NCBI GenBank assembly: GCA_902590285.1
Contig: CACIWE010000003.1
Span: 1 to 45,000 of the forward strand
Length of the DNA stretch: 45,000 nucleotides
DNA from: an uncultured Pelagibacteraceae bacterium
GTDB lineage: Bacteria; Pseudomonadota; Alphaproteobacteria; Pelagibacterales; Pelagibacteraceae
Reading direction: 5' to 3'
In this document: one piece after another, positions 20,571 through 31,355 of the stretch
Position numbering within the stretch: position 1 is the stretch's first letter
How the letters are laid out: each line of letters begins with the position of its first letter
Translations under genes and position numbers: made by a program
Notes under the pieces: model-generated
What the model saw: only the letters and a program-made list of their open reading frames with translations
Told to the model about the DNA's origin: nothing
Databases searched by the model: none

Positions 20571-21222
20571 TAATCTCCTTTAAAAAGTACGTTAAGTTTT
20601 CCGTCTTATAATTAATGAAATCCGAGTCCGAATATTTTGATGCCCATGGTTCATCATTTTTAATCCAAACAGTTTTCATCCCTAATTCATATGCTGGCTT
20701 TAAATTTCTTGCAATATCCTCAAAGAATATACAATATTGTGGCTCAATTTTGTAATTTTCTACTAATTTTTTATAAGGTTCTTTTGAAGGCTTTGGAATA
20801 AATTCGCAATCTCGTATATCAAAAATTCCATCAAAAAGCTTATCTATACCTATTCGTTTTGTAACATTGAGAGCATGAGCTCTAGAGCCATTTGTAAAAA
20901 TTATTTTTTTTCCCTCTAATTTTTTAATTTCGTCCTCTAAACCTTTATTTTTATTTAAAAAGCTTAGATCTACGTCATGAACAAATTCTAAAAATTCATC
21001 AGCATCTATTTTGTGGTGTTTTATCATTCCGTTCAACGTTGTATTATATTCCTGAAAATAGTTCTTTTGAATTTTTCTAGCTTCTTCAATGCCAACATTA
21101 AGTTTTTCAGAAATAAATTTTGACATTTTTTTATCTACTTGATCGAAAACTTTAGTAGCGCCATCATAAAGAGTATTATCTAAGTCAAATAACCAAAATT
21201 TTATATCTTTTAAATCTTTCAT
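20557..21222 (-). CDS. HAD superfamily hydrolase, pyrimidine 5'-nucleotidase-like
   Basis: [48 protein letters not shown]. Confidence 0.85.
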   Translation of the reverse strand: MKDLKDIKFWLFDLDNTLYDGATKVFDQVDKKMSKFISEKLNVGIEEARKIQKNYFQEYNTTLNGMIKHHKIDADEFLEFVHDVDLSFLNKNKGLEDEIKKLEGKKIIFTNGSRAHALNVTKRIGIDKLFDGIFDIRDCEFIPKPSKEPYKKLVENYKIEPQYCIFFEDIARNLKPAYELGMKTVWIKNDEPWASKYSDSDFINYKTENLTYFLKEINELR

Positions 21223-22088
21223 TCTCTAATCAGTGTTCCAGATCCCTTATCTGAAAAAATTTCATGTAAAATTGAATGGGGTTTTCTTCCATCAAGAATT
21301 ACTACACCTCTTACTCCATTTTGTACTGCATCTACACAATTTTCTATTTTTGGTATCATACCTCCTTGAACAACTTTCCATTTAATGAGATTTTCAAGAT
21401 CAAAAGGTTTAATTTCTGATATCAACTTTTTCTTGTCATCATATACTCCTTCAACATTTGTCATTAATATTAATCTTCTAGACTTAAGTTTTTTTGCAAT
21501 AGCACTGGCTGCAGTGTCACCATTAATATTATAAGTTTGTTCGTTCTTTCCTAAACCTAAGGGTGCTATGATTGGAATTTTATTTTCTTTTAGTGCGTTT
21601 TGAATTAAACTATCGTTTATATTATTTGGTATTCCAACAAATCCAAGCTCCTCTCTTTCAGGTTCAACTTCTATAATGTTGTCATTCTTAGTATGAAACA
21701 TAGCTGCTTGAGAACCTAATTTCTTTAGAGAATTAGCTATATCATTGTTAAAATCAATTAAAACTTCCTCCACGATATCAATTATATTTTTATCAGTAAC
21801 CCTCAAGCCATTAATAAATTTCGATATAATTTTTTTCTTATCTAACTCTCTTTTGATTCTTGGACCACCACCATGAACCACAACTACAGACAAACCTAGT
21901 TTATTGAGAACATTTATATCAGATATAAAATTATTAAAGACATTTCTGTCTATTAGAACATTACCGCCATATTTAATCACAATTTTTTCATTTTCATATT
22001 TTTTTATGTATTTTTGAACAATATTAATGTCTGGTGCTTTATCAGGCCAAAATTTTTTTATCTCGTCTAGAGAAATATTTTTTGACAT
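21219..22088 (-). CDS. argB: acetylglutamate kinase
   Basis: IVIKYGGNVL, VVVHGGGPRI, VVQGGMIPKIENCVDAVQNGVRGVVILDGR. Confidence 0.95.
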   Translation of the reverse strand: MSKNISLDEIKKFWPDKAPDINIVQKYIKKYENEKIVIKYGGNVLIDRNVFNNFISDINVLNKLGLSVVVVHGGGPRIKRELDKKKIISKFINGLRVTDKNIIDIVEEVLIDFNNDIANSLKKLGSQAAMFHTKNDNIIEVEPEREELGFVGIPNNINDSLIQNALKENKIPIIAPLGLGKNEQTYNINGDTAASAIAKKLKSRRLILMTNVEGVYDDKKKLISEIKPFDLENLIKWKVVQGGMIPKIENCVDAVQNGVRGVVILDGRKPHSILHEIFSDKGSGTLIRE

Positions 22089-23771
22089 TTAATTTGTTTT
22101 TACAGTTGTTTTTTTTACAATTACGTACTGTTGAGCGATTGTGAGAATATTATTTATCGTCCAGTAAACAACTAACCCAGAGGGGAAAGAAGCAAGAATG
22201 ATAGTTAAAAATAACGGAAAGAAAGCAAATATTTTTGCTTGTATAGGATCAGCAGGTGCAGGGTTTAACTTTTGCTGAACCCACATTGAGGCCCCCATTA
22301 ATATTGGCCAAATGCCTATAATCATAAATCCTGGGGGATCCCACGGAATTAGACCAAATAAATTGAATAAAGAAGTTGGATCTTGTGCTGACAAGTCTTT
22401 TATCCAACCAAAAAATGGCTGATGTCTCATTTCTAAAGAAATAAAAAGCATCTTGTAAATTGCAAAAAAGAAGGGAATTTGAATTAAAATTGGCAAACAA
22501 CCTGATGCAGGATTTATTTTTTCTTTTCTATATAACGCCATCATCTCTTGTTGCAATTTAACTTTATCATCCTTGTGTAGTTCTTTTAGTCTCATCATCT
22601 CCGGTTGAACTGCTTTCATCTTTGCCATTGACCTGAACGAGAAGTTAGCCAGTGGGAAAAAAATAAGTCTTATAGCAATTGTTAACAACACTATGGCTGT
22701 TCCAAAATTTCCTGAAATTTTAAATAAATAATCTATAACGAAAAATAGAGGTTTCGTGAAAAAGTAGAACCATCCCCAGTCTATAACTAAATCAAATTTA
22801 TTTATATTTTGGTCTGCAGCATATCCATCAATTGTCTCAACTTCTTTAGCGGCTATAAATAATCTGAGTTTATTTGTTCCAGTTGATGATTTTTCAATAT
22901 TTACCGGTTCATTGATAATATAATTCGCCTTAAATCCATTTTCGTAGAGAAATGTAGATTTAAAATTTTTACCTGACTCCGGCACAAAGGCAGTCATCCA
23001 ATATTTATCTGTTATTCCAAGCCAGCCTTCACTTGACTCTCTTACTATTTTTTTTTCTTCTACATCATCATAGTCGTCTTCCTTTAATTCATCATCAAAT
23101 ACGCCGATAAACCCCTCATGTTGAATGTAAAAATTTTGAATATCATCAGGGATTTTATTCCTTGTCATCTGCGCATATGGATACAGATTTATAGGTGAGC
23201 TTGAATTATTTTTTACTTGCTGTGATATTTTAAATAAGTATTTTTCATCTAATTCAATTCTTTTTTCAAAAGTAACGCCTTCTTTATTGTTCCATTGCAA
23301 AATAACAGGAGAGTTATCGCTTAAAATATTGTTACCTTTTACAGTCCATTCAGATTCTTTTGTTGGAACTTTAATTTTATTTCCAATACTTGTCCAACCT
23401 GTCTCAATATAAAAACCGTTTTCAGTATCAGAAGGATTTAAAAAAATAATATTTTTTCCATCTTCAACTTCTTGTTTATGTTTTTTAAAAGATATATCGT
23501 CAATCAAAGCACCCTTTAAATTAATAGAGCCTACTATACTATTATTTTCAATTTTGATTCTTTTGCTTAAATTAATAGATTCTTCTCTAGTAAGCTTTTT
23601 TATTATTTGCGGTTGATTAATCGTAGGTGCAATAGAGCTTTGCTCATTCTTTTGCTCTACTTTTTGATTTGTTTGTTGTTGAGAATCTTTTTTTGGAGTT
23701 TCAAAAAAAGCACCCCAGAAAAGCAGAACAGACATTGAAAGAGCAATTGCTACAAAAACATTTCTATCCAT
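22089..23771 (-). CDS. yidC: membrane protein insertase YidC
   Basis: [19 protein letters not shown] start; [37 protein letters not shown]; start placed at the internal Met rather than the ORF-track Met at 23825. Confidence 0.93.
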   Translation of the reverse strand: MDRNVFVAIALSMSVLLFWGAFFETPKKDSQQQTNQKVEQKNEQSSIAPTINQPQIIKKLTREESINLSKRIKIENNSIVGSINLKGALIDDISFKKHKQEVEDGKNIIFLNPSDTENGFYIETGWTSIGNKIKVPTKESEWTVKGNNILSDNSPVILQWNNKEGVTFEKRIELDEKYLFKISQQVKNNSSSPINLYPYAQMTRNKIPDDIQNFYIQHEGFIGVFDDELKEDDYDDVEEKKIVRESSEGWLGITDKYWMTAFVPESGKNFKSTFLYENGFKANYIINEPVNIEKSSTGTNKLRLFIAAKEVETIDGYAADQNINKFDLVIDWGWFYFFTKPLFFVIDYLFKISGNFGTAIVLLTIAIRLIFFPLANFSFRSMAKMKAVQPEMMRLKELHKDDKVKLQQEMMALYRKEKINPASGCLPILIQIPFFFAIYKMLFISLEMRHQPFFGWIKDLSAQDPTSLFNLFGLIPWDPPGFMIIGIWPILMGASMWVQQKLNPAPADPIQAKIFAFFPLFLTIILASFPSGLVVYWTINNILTIAQQYVIVKKTTVKTN

Positions 23772-24087
23772 TTTCCCTTTCCTTTTTGTCTTCATATTTC
23801 CATCCAGCCTTTTGTAAGCCGTCAATAATTTTTTTTAATCTTTCTTGCCTATTAGCATTTTTTGGAATTGGCACAAAATCTACACCTTGACCACCACCAA
23901 GCTTCTTAAATGGATGACATTTTAAAATTCTTTTTAATCCTAATCCAAAACCTCTTATGAGACCTTGGGTCTTAAGAGCTTCAATAAAATATTCTGAACA
24001 TGTCGGCAAAAATCTACACCTATTTCCTAATAATGGAGAAATAAGATATTGATAGATTTTAATTATAAAAATTATAATTTTTGTCAT
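23764..24087 (-). CDS. yidD: membrane protein insertion efficiency factor YidD
   Basis: [43 protein letters not shown]. Confidence 0.93.
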   Translation of the reverse strand: MTKIIIFIIKIYQYLISPLLGNRCRFLPTCSEYFIEALKTQGLIRGFGLGLKRILKCHPFKKLGGGQGVDFVPIPKNANRQERLKKIIDGLQKAGWKYEDKKERENG

Positions 24088-24088
24088 T

Positions 24089-24442
24089 TTATTTTTTTAA
24101 TTTACTAAAACTTTTCTCCATCAATGGCAAAAGCACATCTTGTTTTTGAGCATAAGCATTAGACTTTCCAAAAACTATATAAGTGTAATCCTTATTAATT
24201 GCACCTCTTTTTTTTAATAATTTTTGAACTATTGCTTTTAATTTTCTTCTAATTTTGTTTCTTTTCACAGCATTTCCAATTTTTTTTTTCATCACAAAAC
24301 TAATTAGTAAATTTGTTTTGTGATTAGCTTTAAAAAAATTTTTGGCAGCAAAAATAGAAAAGTAATTCGTGTGAACTTTTTTTTCTTTAAGTGCTTTTCT
24401 GAATTGGTTGCTTTTTTTTAAACTTTCAAGCTTAACCATCAA
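24089..24442 (-). CDS. rnpA: ribonuclease P protein component
   Basis: Between rpmH and yid[23 protein letters not shown] signature. Confidence 0.92.
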   Translation of the reverse strand: MMVKLESLKKSNQFRKALKEKKVHTNYFSIFAAKNFFKANHKTNLLISFVMKKKIGNAVKRNKIRRKLKAIVQKLLKKRGAINKDYTYIVFGKSNAYAQKQDVLLPLMEKSFSKLKK

Positions 24443-24445
24443 TTA

Positions 24446-24580
24446 TTAGGTAGAAAGAGCTTTTCTTCCTTTTGCTCGTCTACGAGAGATAAGTTGTCTA
24501 CCGGTTTTTGTAGCCATTCTTGCTCTAAAACCGTGTCTTCTTTTTCTTACTAAATTACTTGGCTGATATGTTCTTTTCAT
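24446..24580 (-). CDS. rpmH: 50S ribosomal protein L34 (not in the supplied ORF track)
   Basis: Reverse-strand translation [44 protein letters not shown]. Confidence 0.95.
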   Translation of the reverse strand: MKRTYQPSNLVRKRRHGFRARMATKTGRQLISRRRAKGRKALST

Positions 24581-24630
24581 AAATATTTAAAGGTATATAT
24601 TTTAATTGTTGTCTATTGTACAGGTAAATA

Positions 24631-25353
24631 ATGAGCAAAAATTTAAAAATATTTTTGGGAATTTCTTACTTAATTATACTTTTTGCATTTTTATATTTTA
24701 TCTTTACAGGGATAGAAGTAGATAGGTTAAATGATTTTTCTTATTATAAAGGACTACAAAAAGATTTGAGTGATTATGTAGGTGAAAATATAATAATAAA
24801 CTTAATTTATTTTTTTATTTTTGCAGTAATTTGGGTGACTCTTCTTGGCTTCGGTTCTCCACTATTAATTATTTCTGGAATATTATTTGGACAGTGGATT
24901 GGAACTTTTGCATCAGTAATTTCAATTTCAGTTGGAGCATTGATTTTGTATACTATAGGAAATTTCTTTTTTAGAGACCTTGTAAAGAAAATTCTTGAAC
25001 AAAAATTTGACAAATACATTCAATTATTTAATAAAAATGAATTTTACTATTTCTTTATTTATAGATTTATAGGAGGCTTAGGAGTTCCGTTTGGATTACA
25101 GAATTTAATACCAATCTTATTTGGGATGAAAAAAGTAAATTATTTTTTTTCAAGTCTTTTTGGTTTTATTCCTGGATTTTTCATTTTCAACACAATAGGC
25201 GCTGGTTTAAATTCTTACGTAGAGCAATCTGAGAGTTTTAATATTCTTGATTTTATACTAACTCCAGTTATTTACTTACCAATACTTATGTTTGCTTGTC
25301 TGATGGCTATCTCTTTAATAATTAAAAAAAAATTTTTCGATGACAAAAATTAA
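24631..25353 (+). CDS. TVP38/TMEM64 (VTT domain) family membrane protein
   Basis: GFGSPLLIISGILFGQWIGTFASVISISVGALILYTIGNFFFRDLV, FIYRFIGGLGVPFGLQNLIPILFGM. Confidence 0.8.
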   Translation: MSKNLKIFLGISYLIILFAFLYFIFTGIEVDRLNDFSYYKGLQKDLSDYVGENIIINLIYFFIFAVIWVTLLGFGSPLLIISGILFGQWIGTFASVISISVGALILYTIGNFFFRDLVKKILEQKFDKYIQLFNKNEFYYFFIYRFIGGLGVPFGLQNLIPILFGMKKVNYFFSSLFGFIPGFFIFNTIGAGLNSYVEQSESFNILDFILTPVIYLPILMFACLMAISLIIKKKFFDDKN

Positions 25354-27064
25354 TGAAAATGTATTGGCTAATGATTTGAGTCCGTATCTTAAACAACACA
25401 AAGATAATCCGGTTAATTGGCAAATATGGTCAAAAGAAACTTTAGAATATTCGAAACAAATTAAAAAACCTATTTTACTTAGCATTGGATACGCGAGTTG
25501 TCACTGGTGTCATGTCATGGCACATGAAAGTTTTGAAGATAAAGAAACAGCAAAAATTATGAATGATCTATTTGTAAATATTAAAGTTGATAGAGAAGAA
25601 AGACCAGATTTAGATTTTATTTTTCAAAGTTCATTTCAATTATTTAATCAAACTAGTGGAGGATGGCCTTTAACAATGTTTCTGGATGAGAACGGTGTTC
25701 CATTTATGGGCGGAACATATTTTCCTAAAAACGCTAAGCATGGGCTACCATCTTTTAAAGAAGTTTTAATTAAAGTTTCGGACTCCTATAAAGAACAAAG
25801 AGAAAAAATAATTAATCAAAAGGATTTGATTATTAAAAACTTAGATTTAAAGAAAAACTCTGTTCTCAATCAAGATCTTGAACCTATATTAGTAACTTCT
25901 TTGAGTTATTTAGATCCAATAAAGGGAGGTTATAAAGGCGCTCCAAAATTTCCAACTTTTAATTTGTTTGAGACACTAATTTATTTTTTTAATAAATCAA
26001 AAGATAAAAAATTTTTAAATCCAGTTGATTTAATTATAAAACAACTTTGTTCGAAAGGAATTTATGACCATCTAACGGGAGGTATTGCTAGATATACAAT
26101 AGATGAAAATTGGATCGTACCTCATTTTGAAAAAATGCTTTATGATAATGTTCAGTTTATTTCTTTGCTTTCAAAGTATTGTCAAATAAACCCAGATAAT
26201 TATTTTAAAAATAAGCTAGAACAAACTATTGAGTTTTTAAAAAAAGATTTTCAAAACAAAGAAGGATTTTTGGGATCTGCTTATGATGCCGATAGTGATG
26301 GCGAAGAGGGAAAATATTATGTTTTCACTTACGATGAAATAAAAGGAATTGAAAATATTGAAAATTATTTTGAAATTTCTGCAAATGGAAATTGGGAAAA
26401 TAAGATTATTTTAGTTGAAAAAGAAAAACCGCCAAGTGGGGTTTTAAAAAAACTTCTAGAGATAAGAATGAAGAAAAAAAAACCATTTTTTGACGATAAA
26501 ACTCAACTAGATCTAAATTGTTTATGGTTAAGTTCGCTGGTAAAAGCTCATGAAGTTTTACCCAAGAAAGGTTACTTAAAGTTAGCAGAAGAATTTTTTT
26601 TAAAAATTGAAAATAAATATTTAGGTGATAAAATTTATCACAGTTATTCAAAGAATGTTGTGTTTATAGAAGATTACGCTTACTTAATAAATGCACTTAA
26701 TGATCTTGCAGATAAAACAATGAATTTTAAATACAAAGATTTAGCAAAAAAAATTTCTTTTGAAGCTATAGATAGGTTTTATTTAGAGGAAAAAGGTATT
26801 TTTCAAAAAAATCCTAAAGACAATAACGATATTTTTTTTAGGCCAGTTGACATAGGTGATAATACGATACCAAATGGAAATGCTGTTATGTTAATAAACT
26901 TAACGAGGCTAGGTATGATGAAAGAAGCTAAAAAACTATCTGAAAGTCTTAATGGGTATTTGAATATTTATAAAAACCACATGATGACATCGCTGAGGGC
27001 TATAGATTACTACAATAATATTAAAGAGGGAAAAAATTGTAATGAGAAAGGTTGTAAAATTTAA
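25340..27064 (+). CDS. thioredoxin-domain protein, YyaL/SSP411 (DUF255) family
   Basis: SPYLKQHKDNPVNWQIWSKETLE, GYASCHWCHVMAHESFED, GGWPLTMFL. Confidence 0.92.
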   Translation: MTKINENVLANDLSPYLKQHKDNPVNWQIWSKETLEYSKQIKKPILLSIGYASCHWCHVMAHESFEDKETAKIMNDLFVNIKVDREERPDLDFIFQSSFQLFNQTSGGWPLTMFLDENGVPFMGGTYFPKNAKHGLPSFKEVLIKVSDSYKEQREKIINQKDLIIKNLDLKKNSVLNQDLEPILVTSLSYLDPIKGGYKGAPKFPTFNLFETLIYFFNKSKDKKFLNPVDLIIKQLCSKGIYDHLTGGIARYTIDENWIVPHFEKMLYDNVQFISLLSKYCQINPDNYFKNKLEQTIEFLKKDFQNKEGFLGSAYDADSDGEEGKYYVFTYDEIKGIENIENYFEISANGNWENKIILVEKEKPPSGVLKKLLEIRMKKKKPFFDDKTQLDLNCLWLSSLVKAHEVLPKKGYLKLAEEFFLKIENKYLGDKIYHSYSKNVVFIEDYAYLINALNDLADKTMNFKYKDLAKKISFEAIDRFYLEEKGIFQKNPKDNNDIFFRPVDIGDNTIPNGNAVMLINLTRLGMMKEAKKLSESLNGYLNIYKNHMMTSLRAIDYYNNIKEGKNCNEKGCKI

Positions 27065-27248
27065 AGCAAAAATAAATTGGTCTACGTGGTTGATTTTAGT
27101 AATTTTGTGGAATTTTGGTTTTCCAAATGCAACGCCACTACAAGATGTATTAGTTGCCGTATTTTTGTCGATTTTATTTATAATTATAAATAAGTTACAA
27201 TCAAGAGGCTTGCAAAAAAGGAGCTCAAGAAGTAAATTCAGAAATTAA
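27042..27248 (+). CDS. small membrane protein, hypothetical
   Basis: 68-aa ORF with two hydrophobic stretches and basic C-terminus, overlapping the DUF255 CDS by 23 nt. Confidence 0.5.
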   Translation: MRKVVKFKAKINWSTWLILVILWNFGFPNATPLQDVLVAVFLSILFIIINKLQSRGLQKRSSRSKFRN

Positions 27249-27255
27249 TGAAGGG

Positions 27256-27459
27256 ATGCTTATTATGGGAATTCACTATGACTATAAATCTACACGTGGT
27301 GATAAGGCCATGAAAAAAGAGGCTAAAAGGAAAGCTAGAATAGAGCAACGAAGAGCCAAGCGATCAATTAATAGCTCAAAAGAGTCAGACGAAAAGCCAA
27401 TGCATGATATTGATAAGCCCATTACACTAGAGGACTTAACAAATCCAGACAAAAATTAA
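27256..27459 (+). CDS. small charged hypothetical protein
   Basis: ORF at an 8-nt distance from the previous gene; MGIHYDYKSTRGDKAMKKEAKRKARIEQRRAKRS; true start may be the internal ATG (MGIHYDY). Confidence 0.5.
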   Translation: MLIMGIHYDYKSTRGDKAMKKEAKRKARIEQRRAKRSINSSKESDEKPMHDIDKPITLEDLTNPDKN

Positions 27460-27467
27460 ATTTTACA

Positions 27468-27593
27468 ATGAAATCTTTTGAAAAAAAAGATTCACTGGTA
27501 AAAAGCCGTATGGCTGCACTAAAAAAAAATCTTAAAAAGAGGAAAAAAACCAAATTATTTAATAAGAAGAAAAATGACAGTTCTTTCAGATAA
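27468..27593 (+). CDS. 41-aa highly basic peptide overlapping the dcd start (not in the supplied ORF track)
   Basis: ATG...[44 protein letters not shown]. Confidence 0.45.
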   Translation: MKSFEKKDSLVKSRMAALKKNLKKRKKTKLFNKKKNDSSFR

Positions 27594-28128
27594 GTGGATT
27601 AAAAAGATTTCAAAACAAAAGGGAATGATAAAACCTTTTGTAGATAAACAAGTGAGAAAAGGCAAAATTTCATTTGGACTTTCTTCTTATGGCTATGATG
27701 CAAGAGTTTCAAATGAATTTAAAATATTTACAAATGTCAATTCTGGAATTGTTGATCCCAAAGTTTTTAAAAAGGAAAGCTTTGTGACTAAAATTGGTAA
27801 GGAATGTATAATTCCACCAAACTCTTTTGCTTTAGCTAGAACAATTGAGTATTTTAAAATACCTGATAATGTTTTAGTTATTTGTCTTGGAAAATCTACT
27901 TACGCCAGATGTGGAATAATAGTTAATGTAACCCCACTAGAACCTGGCTGGGAAGGTCATGTAACTTTAGAATTTTCAAATACCACTCCATTGCCTGCAA
28001 AAATTTATGCAAATGAAGGTGTCGCTCAATTCGTGTTTTTAAAGGGTAATGAAAAGCCAAAAGTAACTTATGCTAATAGAAAAGGTAAATATATGAAGCA
28101 AAAAGGCGTTACTCTTCCAAAAATTTAA
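27574..28128 (+). CDS. dcd: dCTP deaminase
   Basis: [63 protein letters not shown]. Confidence 0.95.
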   Translation: MTVLSDKWIKKISKQKGMIKPFVDKQVRKGKISFGLSSYGYDARVSNEFKIFTNVNSGIVDPKVFKKESFVTKIGKECIIPPNSFALARTIEYFKIPDNVLVICLGKSTYARCGIIVNVTPLEPGWEGHVTLEFSNTTPLPAKIYANEGVAQFVFLKGNEKPKVTYANRKGKYMKQKGVTLPKI

Positions 28129-28136
28129 TCTTTCTA

Positions 28137-29396
28137 ATGCAAAAGCTAATTATAAAAGGCAAAAGAGAATTAAAAGGAAAAATTTCTGTTTCAGGTTCAA
28201 AAAATTCAACTTTACCTATTTTAGCCGCATCTATATTAGCTAACGAAGTATGTCTTAAAAATATTCCATTAGTGAAAGATATTTTTACAATGGTTGAGTT
28301 GCTTAATTTTATTGGTTTAAAAACGAAATTTAATAAAAAAAAAAATTTAGTAGAAATAAAAAATAACGAAAAAAATATCAATACATTGGCTCCCTACAAA
28401 CTAGTAAAAACTATGAGAGCTGGTGTATTAGTTTTAGGATCCTTATTAACTAAATACAGAGTAGCAAAAGTTTCCTTGCCAGGTGGATGTGCAATTGGCT
28501 CAAGACCTGTCAATCTACATCTATTTGCTTTAAAAAAGTTAGGAGCTAAGATAAAAATAAAAGATGGCTATATATTCGCTGAAGCAAAAAAAGGATTAAA
28601 AGGAACAATAATAAGATTCCCTTCTATTTCAGTGGGAGCTACAGAAAATGCTTTACTAGCCTCAATAAATGCAAAAGGCAGAACTATTTTAAAAAATTGT
28701 GCAATAGAACCCGAAATAAATGATTTAATAATATTTCTAAAAAAATTAGGAGCAAGTATTAATTTGAAGGGAAGAACAATTACTATTTCAGAAAGAAAAT
28801 TGAAAAAAACAAAAATAATTCATGAAGTAGTTTTTGATAGAATTGAACTCGGTACCTATATGATTGCAGGTGCTCTTTTGGCAAAAAATAAAATGATAAT
28901 TAATAAGATAAATCCTAAAATTGTGAAGACAGAAATAGATCTTTTAAAAAGAACAGGTGTTAAGATTAAAAAGTCAAAAACTTCTTTAACTATTAAAAGC
29001 AGTAAAAATTTAAAAAAAATTAATATTTCAACAAAACCTTACCCTGGATTTCCAACTGATTTACAAGCACAATTTATGGTTCTTATGACCCAGATTAATG
29101 GAGAATCTAAAATTAGAGAGGATATTTTCGAAAATAGATTTATGCATGTACCAGAACTTAGAAGAATGGGGGCTCAAATAGAAATTAAAAACAAAACTGC
29201 AATTATTAGAGGTCCAACAAAATTAACTGGTGCTGAGGTGATGGCCACAGACCTTAGAGCCTCAGTAAGTTTAGTTTTAGCTGGATTAGTTGCAGAAAAT
29301 AGAACAATAATTAATAGGATTTATCACTTAGATAGAGGATATGAGTTTATAGAAAAAAAATTGAAGGGCTGTAAAGCTGAAATAAAGAGAATTTAA
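28137..29396 (+). CDS. murA: UDP-N-acetylglucosamine 1-carboxyvinyltransferase
   Basis: ISVSGSKNSTLPILAASILA, MRAGVLVLGSLLTKYRVAKVSLPGGCAIGSRPVNLHL. Confidence 0.95.
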   Translation: MQKLIIKGKRELKGKISVSGSKNSTLPILAASILANEVCLKNIPLVKDIFTMVELLNFIGLKTKFNKKKNLVEIKNNEKNINTLAPYKLVKTMRAGVLVLGSLLTKYRVAKVSLPGGCAIGSRPVNLHLFALKKLGAKIKIKDGYIFAEAKKGLKGTIIRFPSISVGATENALLASINAKGRTILKNCAIEPEINDLIIFLKKLGASINLKGRTITISERKLKKTKIIHEVVFDRIELGTYMIAGALLAKNKMIINKINPKIVKTEIDLLKRTGVKIKKSKTSLTIKSSKNLKKINISTKPYPGFPTDLQAQFMVLMTQINGESKIREDIFENRFMHVPELRRMGAQIEIKNKTAIIRGPTKLTGAEVMATDLRASVSLVLAGLVAENRTIINRIYHLDRGYEFIEKKLKGCKAEIKRI

Positions 29397-29397
29397 A

Positions 29398-29841
29398 ATG
29401 GAAGCTAAAAACCTAAAACTAATCGCTAGAACTGAAGAGGACTTAAGAGTTGTTTCGGCTCATTTACAAGATTCAATTGCAAGTACTTCTGATATTGCAA
29501 GTTTAAAGAAAAATAAGATTTTTTTAATGCAGTTAAATCGATTTATGTGGGAAGATGTTGAAAAAGGGGTATTTAGAAAAAATAAGCGAATACGAACTAT
29601 CTTAAAGTTTGAGAATGTTTTAAATGTATTGTCTAAAAATATTGTTCAAAACAAAAAAAACAATTTTTTAGATTTTCTGACTATTGAAACAATTAAGATG
29701 CCTGATAATAACTATGAAATGAAAATAATTTTTGCTGGCGACTCTATAATTAGATTAATTTGCGAGGTGATTGAAGTAACTTTAGATGACCAAGGAGAGG
29801 CCTGGGATACAAAAAATAAACCAAAACATAATACATTATGA
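29398..29841 (+). CDS. DUF2948 family protein
   Basis: Position between murA and hisD; AHLQDSIASTSDIA...RFMWE pattern. Confidence 0.75.
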   Translation: MEAKNLKLIARTEEDLRVVSAHLQDSIASTSDIASLKKNKIFLMQLNRFMWEDVEKGVFRKNKRIRTILKFENVLNVLSKNIVQNKKNNFLDFLTIETIKMPDNNYEMKIIFAGDSIIRLICEVIEVTLDDQGEAWDTKNKPKHNTL

Positions 29842-31139
29842 TTTTAAATGTTTTCAAATACAATCAAAAAAGATCTTTGAAATTATTAGACGAATTTCTA
29901 AGTAGACGAAAATCTATTCAAAAAAACAAATCATCTGTAGTTCAAAAAATTTTAAGAGATGTCAAAAAAAATGGAGATAAATCAGTTTTGTACTATGAGA
30001 AGAAGTTCTCTAAAATTAAAGCCAATCCCGTTAAAGTTTTTTTTACTAAAAAAGAATTGACCAATATTGCTAATAAGACTGATAAGAAAATAAAAAAAGC
30101 AATTGATTTAGCTTTTAATAGAATAAAGAATTTTCACTTGAAACAGAAGTTTTTATCATTCAAATTTAAAGATAAGTATAAAAATGAACTTTCTTACAAA
30201 TATACAGCTATTAATAAAGTTGGAGTTTATGTGCCTGGAGGTACTGCAAGTTACCCAAGTACTGTTTTAATGAATTGTATTCCTGCGATTGTAGCTGGAG
30301 TTAAAAATATTTATTTAACGACTCCGTCATTAGATTCAAAAATAAATCCAGCTGTTGTTTATGCTGCAAAAAAATGTGGTATTAAAAAAATTTATAAAAC
30401 TGGTGGAGCACATTCTATAGCCGCTTTAGCATATGGAACTAAAAGTTTTGAAAAGGTTGATAAAATAGTAGGACCAGGGAATATGTTTGTTGCATTAGCC
30501 AAAAAAGAGGTTTTCGGTGATGTTGGTATCGACATGGTAGCTGGACCATCAGAGGTGACCATTGTTGCAGATATTTTTGCAAATCCAGAATTTGTTGCAG
30601 CTGATTTAATAGCTCAAGCTGAACATGATCTTTATGCTCAATCAATATTAATAACTGACAATAGTAAAATGATCAAATCGGTTGATTTATCTTTAAAAAA
30701 ACAATTAAACAAATTACCAAAAAAAAAAATTGCTTTTTCAAGTTTAAGAAAATTTGGTCTAGCAATCCTTGTTGATAATAAAAAAAAAATTACAGAGATA
30801 ATAAACACTATAGCCCCTGAGCATTTAGAATTATGTACTAAATTTAATAATAAAATAATCAAAGATGTTAAAAATGCTGGATCAATATTTATAGGAAAAT
30901 TTTCGCCTGAGGCTATGGGGGATTACTTAGCAGGACCAAATCACGTTCTACCTACCTCTGGTTCTGCAAGATTTTCATCAGGTTTATCAGTAAATGATTT
31001 TCTTAAGCGTCACTCTTTAATAAAAATAACAAAAACAGGTATTGAAAGATTAGGATCATCAGTTATAAATTTAGCAAAACATGAAAATTTAGACGGTCAT
31101 GCTTATTCGGTTAAAATAAGATTAAAAAAGGAAAACTAA
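29838..31139 (+). CDS. hisD: histidinol dehydrogenase
   Basis: YVPGGTASYPSTVLMNCIPAIVAGV, VDKIVGPGNMFVALAKKEVFG, GPSEVTIVAD, AGPNHVLPTSGSARFSSGLSV. Confidence 0.95.
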   Translation: MILNVFKYNQKRSLKLLDEFLSRRKSIQKNKSSVVQKILRDVKKNGDKSVLYYEKKFSKIKANPVKVFFTKKELTNIANKTDKKIKKAIDLAFNRIKNFHLKQKFLSFKFKDKYKNELSYKYTAINKVGVYVPGGTASYPSTVLMNCIPAIVAGVKNIYLTTPSLDSKINPAVVYAAKKCGIKKIYKTGGAHSIAALAYGTKSFEKVDKIVGPGNMFVALAKKEVFGDVGIDMVAGPSEVTIVADIFANPEFVAADLIAQAEHDLYAQSILITDNSKMIKSVDLSLKKQLNKLPKKKIAFSSLRKFGLAILVDNKKKITEIINTIAPEHLELCTKFNNKIIKDVKNAGSIFIGKFSPEAMGDYLAGPNHVLPTSGSARFSSGLSVNDFLKRHSLIKITKTGIERLGSSVINLAKHENLDGHAYSVKIRLKKEN

Positions 31140-31355
31140 TTGGCGAAGCAAGAAACTTTGGAATTTAAGGGAAAAGTTACTGAACTTTTACCTAACGCTA
31201 TGTTCAGAGTAAAATTAGAGAATAATCATGAAATTTTGGCTCATACAGCTGGAAAACTTAGAAAAAATAGAATTAGAGTTCTTGCTGGAGACAATGTCAT
31301 GGTTGAGATGACGCCATATGATTTAACTAAAGGTAGGATTACTTTTAGATTTTAG
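31140..31355 (+). CDS. infA: translation initiation factor IF-1 (TTG start)
   Basis: [72 protein letters not shown] directly follows the hisD stop. Confidence 0.95.
   Translation: MAKQETLEFKGKVTELLPNAMFRVKLENNHEILAHTAGKLRKNRIRVLAGDNVMVEMTPYDLTKGRITFRF

Noticed and set aside
23772-23825. ORF-track N-terminal extension of YidC ([18 protein letters not shown])
   Set aside because: YidC proteins start with the [12 protein letters not shown]-type TM segment; the extension overlaps yidD further and is not needed.
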